A stretch of DNA of 54,154 nucleotides from Dokdonella_A sp966248875 (GTDB lineage: Bacteria > Pseudomonadota > Gammaproteobacteria > Xanthomonadales > Rhodanobacteraceae): positions 1-54,154 of the forward strand of contig CBINBI010000014.1 in NCBI GenBank assembly GCA_966248875.1, in the 5' to 3' direction. Position numbers and translations under genes: made by a program. This document shows, piece after piece, positions 47,084-54,154 of the stretch. The notes beneath the pieces are model-generated. The model did no database searches, had not been told where the DNA came from, and saw only the letters and a program-made list of their open reading frames with translations. The number at the start of each line of letters is the position of its first letter. Position 1 is the first letter of the stretch.

Positions 47084-48419
47084 GGCCGCCTCCTCTGCGC
47101 GCCTGCGCGCGCTTGTCCTTTTCGCGCAGCGCGTCCGCAGCGTCCTTCTCCGCCTCCTTCTTCGCGGCCTCTTTTCCGGAAGCCTGCTTCGCCGCGGCAT
47201 TCGCTTTCGCCGGATCGCGGCCAGCCGGCGCTTCCGCCTCGGGCTTGCCCGCGGCAGCCGCAGCCTGCTCGGTCGGCGCTATCTTCACGTCGGCCGGCTT
47301 GGTGCACGGCTTGACGTCGGCGGTGATCTGGAATCGCTCCTTGCCAGTGCGCGCGTCGGGCTGGATCTGGCCCTGCAGGCGCGGATCACCGAAGCACTCC
47401 GAGGCGGCCAGCAGCGAGATCAGTTTCGCCGCCTCCTTCGCCTGTCCCTGCAGCTGCGCCACGCCGCCTTCGATCTGGAGGCGCTCGAGGTAAGTGTCCT
47501 CCGGCAGGCGCCGGCTCAGATCGTCGAGCAGCGCGACCGTGAGCGGGCTGTTGCGCTTCTTGTCGCCGAGGAAGTTGGCGCCCTCGATCGAATCGGCCAG
47601 CGTCTTGCGCAGCGCGGCGACCTGGCGCGCTTCCGCATTGGATTTTTCCACTTCCGCGCGCATCGCCTCGAGGGCTGCCGTGCGGTTCGCCAGCGATTCG
47701 TCCATGTTGATGACGAGCAGGATCACCGCGAGCGCGGCAAGCCCGAGATTCAAAGGCAGGCGCAGGTCGCGCCGCTGCGCGCGCCGCTCCTGCGGCAGCA
47801 GGTTGATCTGGCGCCGCGGGCCGCCCGGCTCCGCGCGCCACGCATCGACGCCGTCGAGCGCGGCCGCGCCCGGCGGCAGCGCGCCGATTTCCTGATCGAG
47901 CTGCGCTCGCGGCAGCAGCACGAGCTCGACGGAGAGATTGCGTCCGCTTGCGTCGCGTCCGACGACGCGGCTGTCGAAATAGACCTGGTCTGCCTTGAAC
48001 GGCGTCTGCCGGTCCATCTCGAACGACAGCACCTGACGCAGGTTGTCCTCGGCCGCCGCGGGCAGCGCGAGCGTGCGCTGGAGCACGCGCTCGGCGGGAA
48101 TGCACAGCACCGTGCGCACGCCGGGGTCGTCGATCGCGGAGCGCAGGCGCTGGAATTCCGCGGTCTGTGCTTCGGTGGGCAGGCTGCGCGCGATGCGGCC
48201 GTGTTCGATCACCTGGTCGGCGCGCTCGCGCCAGACGATCATCTCGTCGGCGCGAAGGTCGAGGAGCAGCGACTCCGAGCGTTCTTCGACGAGCGCGCGC
48301 CAGCGCGGCGGCAGGCACGCCACGAGCTGGCTGCCCCACCACGCGAAAAAGCCCGGCAGCGGCGTCTTGGCCAGACGCGTCCTGAGACGAGCCAGTTGTC
48401 TTTCCAGAACGGGATTCAC
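47067..48419 (-). CDS. gspL: Type II secretion protein L (PilM/PilN-like fusion)
   Basis: 450 aa. N-terminal actin-like cytoplasmic domain (about 45-190, with FEMDRQTPFKADQVYF), a membrane segment (about 222-240), a PilN-like periplasmic domain and an Ala/Lys-rich charged tail. Couples the GspE ATPase to the inner-membrane platform. Start is GTG (GTGAATCCC). Confidence 0.9.
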   Translation of the reverse strand: MNPVLERQLARLRTRLAKTPLPGFFAWWGSQLVACLPPRWRALVEERSESLLLDLRADEMIVWRERADQVIEHGRIARSLPTEAQTAEFQRLRSAIDDPGVRTVLCIPAERVLQRTLALPAAAEDNLRQVLSFEMDRQTPFKADQVYFDSRVVGRDASGRNLSVELVLLPRAQLDQEIGALPPGAAALDGVDAWRAEPGGPRRQINLLPQERRAQRRDLRLPLNLGLAALAVILLVINMDESLANRTAALEAMRAEVEKSNAEARQVAALRKTLADSIEGANFLGDKKRNSPLTVALLDDLSRRLPEDTYLERLQIEGGVAQLQGQAKEAAKLISLLAASECFGDPRLQGQIQPDARTGKERFQITADVKPCTKPADVKIAPTEQAAAAAGKPEAEAPAGRDPAKANAAAKQASGKEAAKKEAEKDAADALREKDKRAQARRGGGRGSNQ

Positions 48420-48424
48420 GAGAC

Positions 48425-49345
48425 TTAAGAGGTTTCCCCATCCCTCCAGCGAAGGATCACGAACGGCCTTCCCGCCGCGCTGATCCCGCCCATGCGGATG
48501 GTTGCATCCAGAACCGTGCTCGCGCCGTTCGGCAGCTTGGCACGGGATTTGACACTATACGTGAGCCCGCCGCCGCCCGCCATGATCGGCGACCCGTCCG
48601 GCGCGACGATGCTGCCGGCAGGCGAGCCTGGCGGCTGCGACTGGATCTGCTGCACGAGCTGCTCGATTTCCTCGGGCGACGCGTCCGGATACATCGCCCG
48701 GAGCGCATCCGGATTGGCGAAGCCCGCATTCGGTGCGCTGCGCCCGGAGTAGATCGTGATCGCTGGCTCGATCTTCGTGTAGAGCTCGTAGGTCATGCCG
48801 AGCACCTGCTGCAGCTCGGACACGGTGTCGAACGGTGCGTTCTTCGGCGAGTACGAAAGCCCGGCGGCGCGGTAGTCCTCTTCCTCGGCGCCGTTCGGCT
48901 GCTTGAGATCGTCCGAATCGATCCAGTCCTTGATCGCGTCCGACAGCGCGACCGCCTGGTCAGGCGCGACGCCGTGCGTGACGAAGAGGTTGGTCAGGAG
49001 ATCGCCGTTGCCGGCGGCCGAGTTGATGTCGATCTTGCCCGAGTCGTCGGTGATGGAAACCTCGACTTCCGCGGTGCCGAAGCCGAAGCGATACGGACGC
49101 CCGTCCGCCACCCAGCGCGCCAGCGGATCGGCCTTGCGCAGCTCGTAGACTGCGAGGTTGAGCCCGGCCTCGGCGGCATAGCGCGCCTGCGTCGTGTCGA
49201 ACAAGTGCCGCGACTGGAGATTCTCGGTGCGCGCGATCAGCGCGAAGCTGCCGAGCAGGATCGACAGCATCGCGATGACCCACAGCACGAGCACGAACGC
49301 GATGCCGCGTTCGCGCGAAACACGTTGAAAATCCGCGGGCCTCAC
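48425..49345 (-). CDS. gspK: Type II secretion minor pseudopilin K
   Basis: 306 aa. Prepilin-like start RERGIAFVLVLWVIAMLSIL, then the large K-type periplasmic domain with SGKIDINSAAGNGDLL and DWIDSDDLKQPNGAEEEDY. Caps the pseudopilus tip with I and J. GTG start overlapping the gspJ stop (GTGA). Confidence 0.93.
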   Translation of the reverse strand: MRPADFQRVSRERGIAFVLVLWVIAMLSILLGSFALIARTENLQSRHLFDTTQARYAAEAGLNLAVYELRKADPLARWVADGRPYRFGFGTAEVEVSITDDSGKIDINSAAGNGDLLTNLFVTHGVAPDQAVALSDAIKDWIDSDDLKQPNGAEEEDYRAAGLSYSPKNAPFDTVSELQQVLGMTYELYTKIEPAITIYSGRSAPNAGFANPDALRAMYPDASPEEIEQLVQQIQSQPPGSPAGSIVAPDGSPIMAGGGGLTYSVKSRAKLPNGASTVLDATIRMGGISAAGRPFVILRWRDGETS

Positions 49346-50154
49346 CGGTTGCCTCCACCCAGCGAGCGCTTGCGCATCCCGCCGATACCGCTGGGGTTGA
49401 GCAGCGCGCCGGGGCGGCCGATGCGGGACGAACCGACATCGAGCATCAGCGGAATCTCGAGGTCGGGAAACACGAAGCGCGCCTCGGGCCGCATCGTGAG
49501 GCGGATGCGCACCATCACCGGCGTGACGCTGGGATCTTCCCACTCGCTGGACCAGTCCGTGAGCTCGCCCTGGTCGTCCAGTGTGCGGTATTCGAAGACG
49601 CCGTCCTGGATCTGGTCGAGCAGGACCGCGGGCTCACGGTCGGATGGCTTCTCGTTTTCGATCTCGAAGCCGTTCAGCATCGCGTCGGTGAACAGGAGCT
49701 CCTTGCCGCCGCCGCGGCTGCGGACGAGCCTCAGCATCTGCACGTACGGCCCGCCTTTCGAGAGGTAGCCCGGCATCGGCGCGACGAAGCGCATCGAGTC
49801 GGCGCTACCCTCGAAGACGTAGTTCGAGCCCGTCGCCTCGTCCGTGCCGTAGGCGAGCGGCAGGATGCGGCTGATCTGATGGCGCAGAAACTCCTCCGCG
49901 ACGCGCAGGCGGTTCGTGCGATCGATCGCGATCTCGCCCGAGTGCATCGCGTGTACCGTCGTCCGGATCGCGCCCCACGTACCGGCCAGCAGGAGCGCGA
50001 GCAGCACGATCGCGAGCATGACCTCGAGCAGCGTGAAGCCGCTCGAGCGGAGATTCGGGATTCGGGATTCGGGATTCGAAAAAGACGCGCGCTTGCTTGA
50101 CGGGCGCGCTCTGCCCAATCCCGAATCCCGAATCCCGAATCCCGGCTTCTTCAT
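49342..50154 (-). CDS. gspJ: Type II secretion minor pseudopilin J with repeat-lengthened leader
   Basis: 270 aa. Prepilin cleavage site G/FTLLEV at residues 39-40 followed by the hydrophobic helix. Normal leaders are about 5-10 residues; here it is 39 and is encoded by both arms of the heptamer repeat at 50051-50145 (GFGIRDSG and NPESRIPN). The ATG overlaps the gspI stop (ATGA), which supports it; the only alternative in frame is a TTG at codon 13. The body is normal for J. Confidence 0.92.
   Translation of the reverse strand: MKKPGFGIRDSGLGRARPSSKRASFSNPESRIPNLRSSGFTLLEVMLAIVLLALLLAGTWGAIRTTVHAMHSGEIAIDRTNRLRVAEEFLRHQISRILPLAYGTDEATGSNYVFEGSADSMRFVAPMPGYLSKGGPYVQMLRLVRSRGGGKELLFTDAMLNGFEIENEKPSDREPAVLLDQIQDGVFEYRTLDDQGELTDWSSEWEDPSVTPVMVRIRLTMRPEARFVFPDLEIPLMLDVGSSRIGRPGALLNPSGIGGMRKRSLGGGNR
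50051..50145. repeat. GGGATTC heptamer inverted repeat in the gspJ 5' end
   Basis: Left arm about 50052-50078 (three to four units) and right arm about 50113-50144 (four units), separated by about 34 bases containing a nested GCGCGC hairpin. Translated in gspJ. Confidence 0.92.
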
Positions 50155-50702
50155 CGCCGCACCCCGCCCTGCCGGCCGAGCCCCGTCGGCAGTCCCATGC
50201 GCTGCGGATTGTTCGGATCGGGATTCATAGCGCGCAGGGTGGTGAACCGCGCGCTGTGCTGGGGCGAGCCGAAGCGTCCGCCCCAGAACACGGTGAGATC
50301 GAGCTGGTAGAGATCGAACGGCGCGACCTGGAGCGCGCCGGGATTGCCCGCGCCCGCGGTCATGCGCTGCTGCTGCACCGCGTTCTGCATTGCCGACTGC
50401 GCGCCGGTCGCGTACTGCTGAGGCGGCGGCTCGACGCTCTGCGGGTCGACCTGCTGGATGTCGAGCTGCCAGCTGTAGGTGTCGTCGAAGCGTCCGCTCG
50501 TGCTGCCGGCCTCGATCGGCTCGCCGACACCGACGACGTCGAGCTTGGATTGCGCCCAGAGCGCGGCCATCGTGTAGTCGGACGAGGCGCGTGCGCTGTG
50601 CATCGAGGTTGCCAGGATCTGCATCAGCACGCCGATGCCGATCGCGAAGACCAGGAACGCGGCCACCATCTCGATCAGGCTGAAGCCCGACTGCCGGTGC
50701 AT
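50151..50702 (-). CDS. gspI: Type II secretion minor pseudopilin I
   Basis: 183 aa. Normal short leader MHRQSG/FSLIEM, hydrophobic helix, and a C-terminal glutamine- and proline-rich region. ATG used; a GTG nine codons upstream is possible. 62 bases after gspH with no repeat at this junction. Confidence 0.9.
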   Translation of the reverse strand: MHRQSGFSLIEMVAAFLVFAIGIGVLMQILATSMHSARASSDYTMAALWAQSKLDVVGVGEPIEAGSTSGRFDDTYSWQLDIQQVDPQSVEPPPQQYATGAQSAMQNAVQQQRMTAGAGNPGALQVAPFDLYQLDLTVFWGGRFGSPQHSARFTTLRAMNPDPNNPQRMGLPTGLGRQGGVRR

Positions 50703-50764
50703 TGCGATGGGTGCGTGCGCTCGTTTCACGGCGATCTGGACCGCGGCTCGTCCGCCGAAGTTCG

Positions 50765-51337
50765 CTATTCGGGATGCTCGTCGAGCTCGATTTCGCCGGT
50801 CAGCCACGCGACGTTGATGCGCCACTCCCGCCGGTCCTGAATCACCGAAATATGGCCGCCGGTCGAGCTGCCGTCGGCGAAGAAGCGGATGCCTCCCGTG
50901 TTGCCGCCAGTGACTTCCTGCGCGGCCGTCGTAAGTCGCAGCGTCATGTCGGACGGCAGCTTGACCGGCGCCTTGCCCGGCGCCGTGTACGAGTTGTCGT
51001 CGAGGTTGAGGAGCAGGACCTCCTCCTTGCCCTTCACGATCGCCTGCCCCCGCGTGTAGCGGAGCGCGGCGACGAGATCGCGGCTCGCAGCCGTGATCCT
51101 CGCGCTGCGCAGGCTTTTGGAGAACGAGAAAGTGACGGCCGTCAGCGCGATTGCGAGCAGCAGGATCACGGCCATCAGCTCGATGAGCGTGAACCCGCGG
51201 GGACGCCGGGATTCGGGATTCGGGATTTGGGATTGGAAAGACGTCCTCGCCGGATCCGGAGCGCACGGGCCCGGCGCCCGCCGCGAGACCGCGTGTCGCG
51301 CTCTTTCGAATCCCGAATCCCGAATCCCGAATCCCAT
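50765..51337 (-). CDS. gspH: Type II secretion pseudopilin H with repeat-lengthened leader
   Basis: 190 aa. Cleavage site G/FTLIEL at residues 48-49, then the helix and an H-type beta domain. The 48-residue leader comes from the repeat at 51205-51336 (GFGIRDSGF and IPNPESRRP). I found no ATG, GTG or TTG in frame between the ATG and the cleavage site, so translation must cross the repeat or use a non-standard start. Confidence 0.92.
   Translation of the reverse strand: MGFGIRDSGFERARHAVSRRAPGPCAPDPARTSFQSQIPNPESRRPRGFTLIELMAVILLLAIALTAVTFSFSKSLRSARITAASRDLVAALRYTRGQAIVKGKEEVLLLNLDDNSYTAPGKAPVKLPSDMTLRLTTAAQEVTGGNTGGIRFFADGSSTGGHISVIQDRREWRINVAWLTGEIELDEHPE
51205..51336. repeat. GGGATTC heptamer inverted repeat in the gspH 5' end
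   Basis: Left arm about 51207-51235 and right arm about 51307-51336, four units each, about 71 bases apart. Translated in gspH from its first codon. Confidence 0.92.
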
Positions 51338-51344
51338 TTTTCAA

Positions 51345-51773
51345 CTACTGCCAATTCCCCCAGTCCGCGTTCACGCCGTCGCCGCCAGCCTGGCCGTCCT
51401 TGCCCATGAACACGATGTCGAAATCGCCGTGCTCGCCCGGCGCCTTGTACTGGAATGCGTGGCCGAACGGATCCTTGAGATCGGATTCCTTCGCGTACGG
51501 CCCCATCCAGTTCGTCGCATTGCCGGGCTTGCTGGTCAGATCCTCCAGGCGTGCCGGCGGCGAGCCGTTGTCGAGCGCGTACGCCTCGATCTTGCCCGCA
51601 AGCGCCTGCACCTGCGCCTTACCGGCGCCGTACTTGCCCTTGTCGACATTCTTGCCGACCTGCTGCACGACGATGCCGGCGACGATGCCGATCAGCACGA
51701 TCACCGCGAGCATCTCGATCAGGCTGAAGCCCGCTGCGCGCGCCACACGACGGTATTGAGCTGTATTGTTCAT
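51345..51773 (-). CDS. gspG: Type II secretion major pseudopilin G
   Basis: 142 aa. Leader of 15 residues, then G/FSLIEMLAVIVLIGIVAG and the C-terminal calcium-loop region ending NADWGNWQ. GAGG lies six bases before the ATG. Its leader is not repeat-derived. Confidence 0.96.
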   Translation of the reverse strand: MNNTAQYRRVARAAGFSLIEMLAVIVLIGIVAGIVVQQVGKNVDKGKYGAGKAQVQALAGKIEAYALDNGSPPARLEDLTSKPGNATNWMGPYAKESDLKDPFGHAFQYKAPGEHGDFDIVFMGKDGQAGGDGVNADWGNWQ

Positions 51774-51792
51774 GGGTTTCCTCTTTCCTCGA

Positions 51793-51848
51793 TTGCGGAA
51801 ATGGGGAATCGGGAATGGAGAATCGCCGCTGGATTCTCCATTGCCGGT
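51793..51848. repeat. GGGAATC-type repeat and hairpin between gspF and gspG
   Basis: Seven-base units TGGGGAA, TCGGGAA, TGGAGAA, then a perfect 10-bp inverted repeat ATGGAGAATC / GATTCTCCAT (51815-51824, 51832-51841). A variant of the heptamer family, here non-coding. Confidence 0.75.
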
Positions 51849-51856
51849 TCCGGACC

Positions 51857-53074
51857 TCAGTGCACCGCGCCGGCGATGTTCATGATCGGCAGCACGATCG
51901 CGAGCATGATCATCGCGACGACCACCGTCATCACGATCGTGGTCGCCGGCACCAGCGCGGCGAGCAGGCGATCCAGCGTGTTCTTGACCTCGACATCGAA
52001 AGTGTCGGCGACCTTGATCAGCATCGTGTCGAGCTCGCCCGATTCCTCGCCGACGCTGATCATCTGCAGGGCGAGCTTGGGGAAGCGCTTCGACTGCGCC
52101 AGCGCGTAGCCGAGACCGCCGCCGGTCTTCACTTCCTCCGCGGCCTGCTCGACCGATTGCGCGAGCACGCTGTTGGTCATGACGTTGCGTGCCGTCGCGA
52201 GCCCGGTCAGGAGCGGCACGCCGTTCTTGAGCAGCGTGCCGAGCGTACGCGCAAGGCGCGCGGTTTCGATCTTGCGCGTGACATCGCCAATGATGCGCAT
52301 CCGGAGCAGGCGGTCGTCGATCCTGAGGCGCGACTCGGGATTCGCCATCTGCCGGCGGAACCAGCCGATGCCCAGCACGATCAGCACGATGATCAGCCAC
52401 CAGAAGCTCTGCAGGGTCGATCCGATCGCCAGCACGACCTTCGTGATCATCGGCATCTCGACGTTCATGTCCGCGAACATCGGCGCGAACTGCGGCACGA
52501 CGTAGACGAGCAGAATCATCAGCGAAAAGATCACCATGCCGACCAGGAAGGCCGGATAGATCATCGCGTTGATCACGCTCGACTTGAGCGCCCGGCTGCG
52601 CTCGAGGTACTCGCCGAGCCGCGCCAGCGTGTTGTCGAGCGAGCCGCCGGTCTCGCCGGCCCGGACCATGTTGACATAAAGCTTGGAAAAGCTGCCGTGC
52701 TCGGCTTCCAGCGCGTCCGACAGCGGCGTGCCGCCGCGTACCTGGTCGCGCACGCGCTCGAGCATGCGCCGGGCCTTCTCGCTCTCGGGCAGCTCGAGCA
52801 GGATCTGCAAGGCGCGGTCAAGCGGCTGCCCGGCGCCGAGCAGCGTCGCGAGCTGCTGCGTGAACTGCACGATCTGCGCCTCGCGCAGCGTCGCGCGCTT
52901 GAACAGTGCCGCGACGAGGCTCCCCGAGTCGCCACTGTCCGCTTCGCGCACTTCGAGCGGGATGTTGCCCGCGTCCTGCAGCTTGCCGATGACCTCGTCG
53001 TGCGAGCCGACGTCCATCTGTCCGTCGAGCGTCTCGCCGGAGGGAGTGACGGCCTTGTAGTAGAAAAGCGTCAT
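51857..53074 (-). CDS. gspF: Type II secretion inner-membrane platform protein F
   Basis: 405 aa, PilC/GspF family. Two repeated cytoplasmic domains (about 70-190 and 275-395) and three membrane segments (about 170-190, 220-240, 375-395). Seen: FTQQLATLLGAGQPLDRAL, VRAGETGGSLDNTLARLGEYLE and the repeat ISVGEESGELDTML. Confidence 0.96.
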   Translation of the reverse strand: MTLFYYKAVTPSGETLDGQMDVGSHDEVIGKLQDAGNIPLEVREADSGDSGSLVAALFKRATLREAQIVQFTQQLATLLGAGQPLDRALQILLELPESEKARRMLERVRDQVRGGTPLSDALEAEHGSFSKLYVNMVRAGETGGSLDNTLARLGEYLERSRALKSSVINAMIYPAFLVGMVIFSLMILLVYVVPQFAPMFADMNVEMPMITKVVLAIGSTLQSFWWLIIVLIVLGIGWFRRQMANPESRLRIDDRLLRMRIIGDVTRKIETARLARTLGTLLKNGVPLLTGLATARNVMTNSVLAQSVEQAAEEVKTGGGLGYALAQSKRFPKLALQMISVGEESGELDTMLIKVADTFDVEVKNTLDRLLAALVPATTIVMTVVVAMIMLAIVLPIMNIAGAVH

Positions 53075-53089
53075 GGCGCCAAAGCCGAA

Positions 53090-53205
53090 ATCGGGGATTC
53101 GGGATTGGGGATTCGGGGAAGCGGCAAGGCGCGAGAGCGAGCGGCAGCGACACGCTGGGCGCGCGCGCTTCCGAATGCCGAATGCCGAATCCCGAATCGC
53201 GGCTT
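53090..53205. repeat. GGGATTC heptamer inverted repeat between gspE and gspF
   Basis: Left arm about 53092-53119 (GGGATTC, GGGATTG, GGGATTC) and right arm about 53169-53204 (GCCGAAT, GCCGAAT, CCCGAAT). The right arm ends at the gspE stop; non-coding here. Confidence 0.9.
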
Positions 53206-53207
53206 CA

Positions 53208-54154
53208 TCACGAATCCGACGATGTCACGCGCAGTACTTCCTCGATCGTCGTCTGGCCGTTCAGCGACTTGACGAGCCCGTCTTCGAACATCGTGCGCAT
53301 GCCTTCCTTGCGCGCGGCTTCCTCGATTTCGCCCATGCCCGCGTGCTGCATGATCATGCGGCGCAGATTGTCCGTCATCACGAGGAATTCCATGATCGTG
53401 GTGCGGCCGTAGTAGCCGGTGGGATTCGTCGGCGAGGAACCCGGCTTGTAAAGCCTGATCGGGCGCTCATCGGTGAAACGCTCGAGGTCGTACTCGCGGA
53501 TCACCTCGGGCATGGCCTCGTAGGGCTGCGCGGTCGCGGGATCGAGCTTGCGCACGAGGCGCTGCGCGAGCACGCCGTTGACGGTCGAGGTGAGGAGGTA
53601 ATCCTCGACGCCCATGTCGAGCATGCGCGTGACCGCGCCGGCCGCGTTGTTTGTATGCAGCGTCGAGAGCACCAGGTGACCCGTCAGCGCCGACTGGATC
53701 GCGATACGCGCGGTTTCGAGATCGCGCATCTCGCCGATCATGATGATGTCCGGGTCCTGGCGCACGATCGAGCGCAGCGCCTGTGAGAAGTCGAGACCGA
53801 TCTGCGGCTTGGCCTGGATCTGGTTGATGCCCTCGATCTGGTATTCGATCGGGTCTTCGACCGTGATGATCTTGACGTCCGGCTGGTTCAGCTTCGAGAG
53901 CGCGGTGTAGAGCGTCGTCGTCTTGCCCGAGCCGGTCGGGCCGGTGACGAGCATGATTCCGTGCGGCAACTCCAGCACGTTGAGGAACTTCGGCAGGAAC
54001 TCGTCGGTGAAGCCGAGCGTGTGGAAATCGAACACGATCGCTTCGCGGTCGAGGATACGCATGACGACCGATTCGCCGTGCGCGGTCGGCACGGTCGAGA
54101 CGCGCAGGTCGAGCTCCTTGCCCTGCACGCGGATCATGATGCGGCCGTCCTGCG
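53208..54154 (-). CDS. gspE: Type II secretion ATPase E (partial)
   Basis: The C-terminal 315 codons are present; the 5' end lies beyond the right edge. Walker A GPTGSGKTTT, Asp-box and Walker B DIIMIGEMRDLETA, His-box LVLSTLHTNNA. Powers pseudopilus assembly with L and F. The tetracysteine metal motif of most GspE proteins is missing: KLDPATAQPYE and LYKPGSSPTNPTGYYGRT stand where CxxC pairs usually are. Confidence 0.96.
   Translation of the reverse strand, partial: QDGRIMIRVQGKELDLRVSTVPTAHGESVVMRILDREAIVFDFHTLGFTDEFLPKFLNVLELPHGIMLVTGPTGSGKTTTLYTALSKLNQPDVKIITVEDPIEYQIEGINQIQAKPQIGLDFSQALRSIVRQDPDIIMIGEMRDLETARIAIQSALTGHLVLSTLHTNNAAGAVTRMLDMGVEDYLLTSTVNGVLAQRLVRKLDPATAQPYEAMPEVIREYDLERFTDERPIRLYKPGSSPTNPTGYYGRTTIMEFLVMTDNLRRMIMQHAGMGEIEEAARKEGMRTMFEDGLVKSLNGQTTIEEVLRVTSSDS

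Overview
This 54 kb window is a GC-rich gammaproteobacterial chromosome segment, most likely from the Lysobacterales (Xanthomonadales). Three things point there: the type II secretion operon runs gspE-F-G-H-I-J-K-L-M-N-D, the xps order of Xanthomonas-type bacteria, with an N/C-type gene and a lipoprotein secretin at its end; the division cluster is complete and tightly overlapped; and GGGATTC / GAATCCC heptanucleotide repeats, which I recall as common in this order, sit at gene junctions. No tRNA, phage, insertion sequence or CRISPR array is visible. Genus cannot be fixed from the sequence alone.

Layout. (1) 1-14,482, minus strand: the dcw division and cell-wall cluster. It is transcribed from a clear promoter at 14,454-14,482 with four MraZ boxes, and reads mraZ-rsmH-ftsL-ftsI-murE-murF-mraY-ftsW-murG-murC-ddl-ftsQ-ftsA, with ftsZ expected just off the left edge. 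Most junctions are 1-17 base overlaps. (2) 14,800-21,820: RNase P RNA (rnpB) with its terminator, a PLP-dependent decarboxylase-like gene, rsmI, then divergently lpoA-yraN-dolP and a GlcD-like flavin oxidase. (3) 21,927-29,399, minus strand: glyA, nrdR, ribD, ribE, ribBA, ribH, nusB, thiL and pgpA, that is riboflavin and thiamine cofactor synthesis with NrdR and one-carbon metabolism. (4) 29,586-32,177, plus strand: ettA and pyrF. (5) 32,178-42,771: the accessory part. A small Wzm/Wzt polysaccharide-export cluster (ABC permease, ABC ATPase with a C-terminal extension, SAM methyltransferase, an unrecognised fusion of a PqqD-like N-terminus with a glycosyltransferase-like domain, and a GT2 glycosyltransferase) plus a periplasmic parvulin lies between two paralogous secreted proteins sharing a six-cysteine domain. 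An abundant-looking secreted protein with its own terminator follows. (6) 42,948-54,154, minus strand: the type II secretion operon, ending in a small lipoprotein gene and running off the right edge within gspE.

How the parts fit. Regions 1 and 2 build and remodel the envelope (septum, peptidoglycan precursors, LpoA, DolP). Region 5 exports a surface glycan. Region 6 exports folded proteins, possibly including the secreted proteins of region 5 (inference).

The most unusual features are: heptanucleotide-periodic inverted repeats that enter coding sequence at coupled gene junctions, lengthening the FtsQ tail, both ends of Ddl and the prepilin leaders of GspH and GspJ; the PqqD-like/glycosyltransferase-like fusion; the six-cysteine secreted paralogues; a RibBA whose GTP cyclohydrolase II half has lost its zinc cysteines; and a GspE without the tetracysteine motif.
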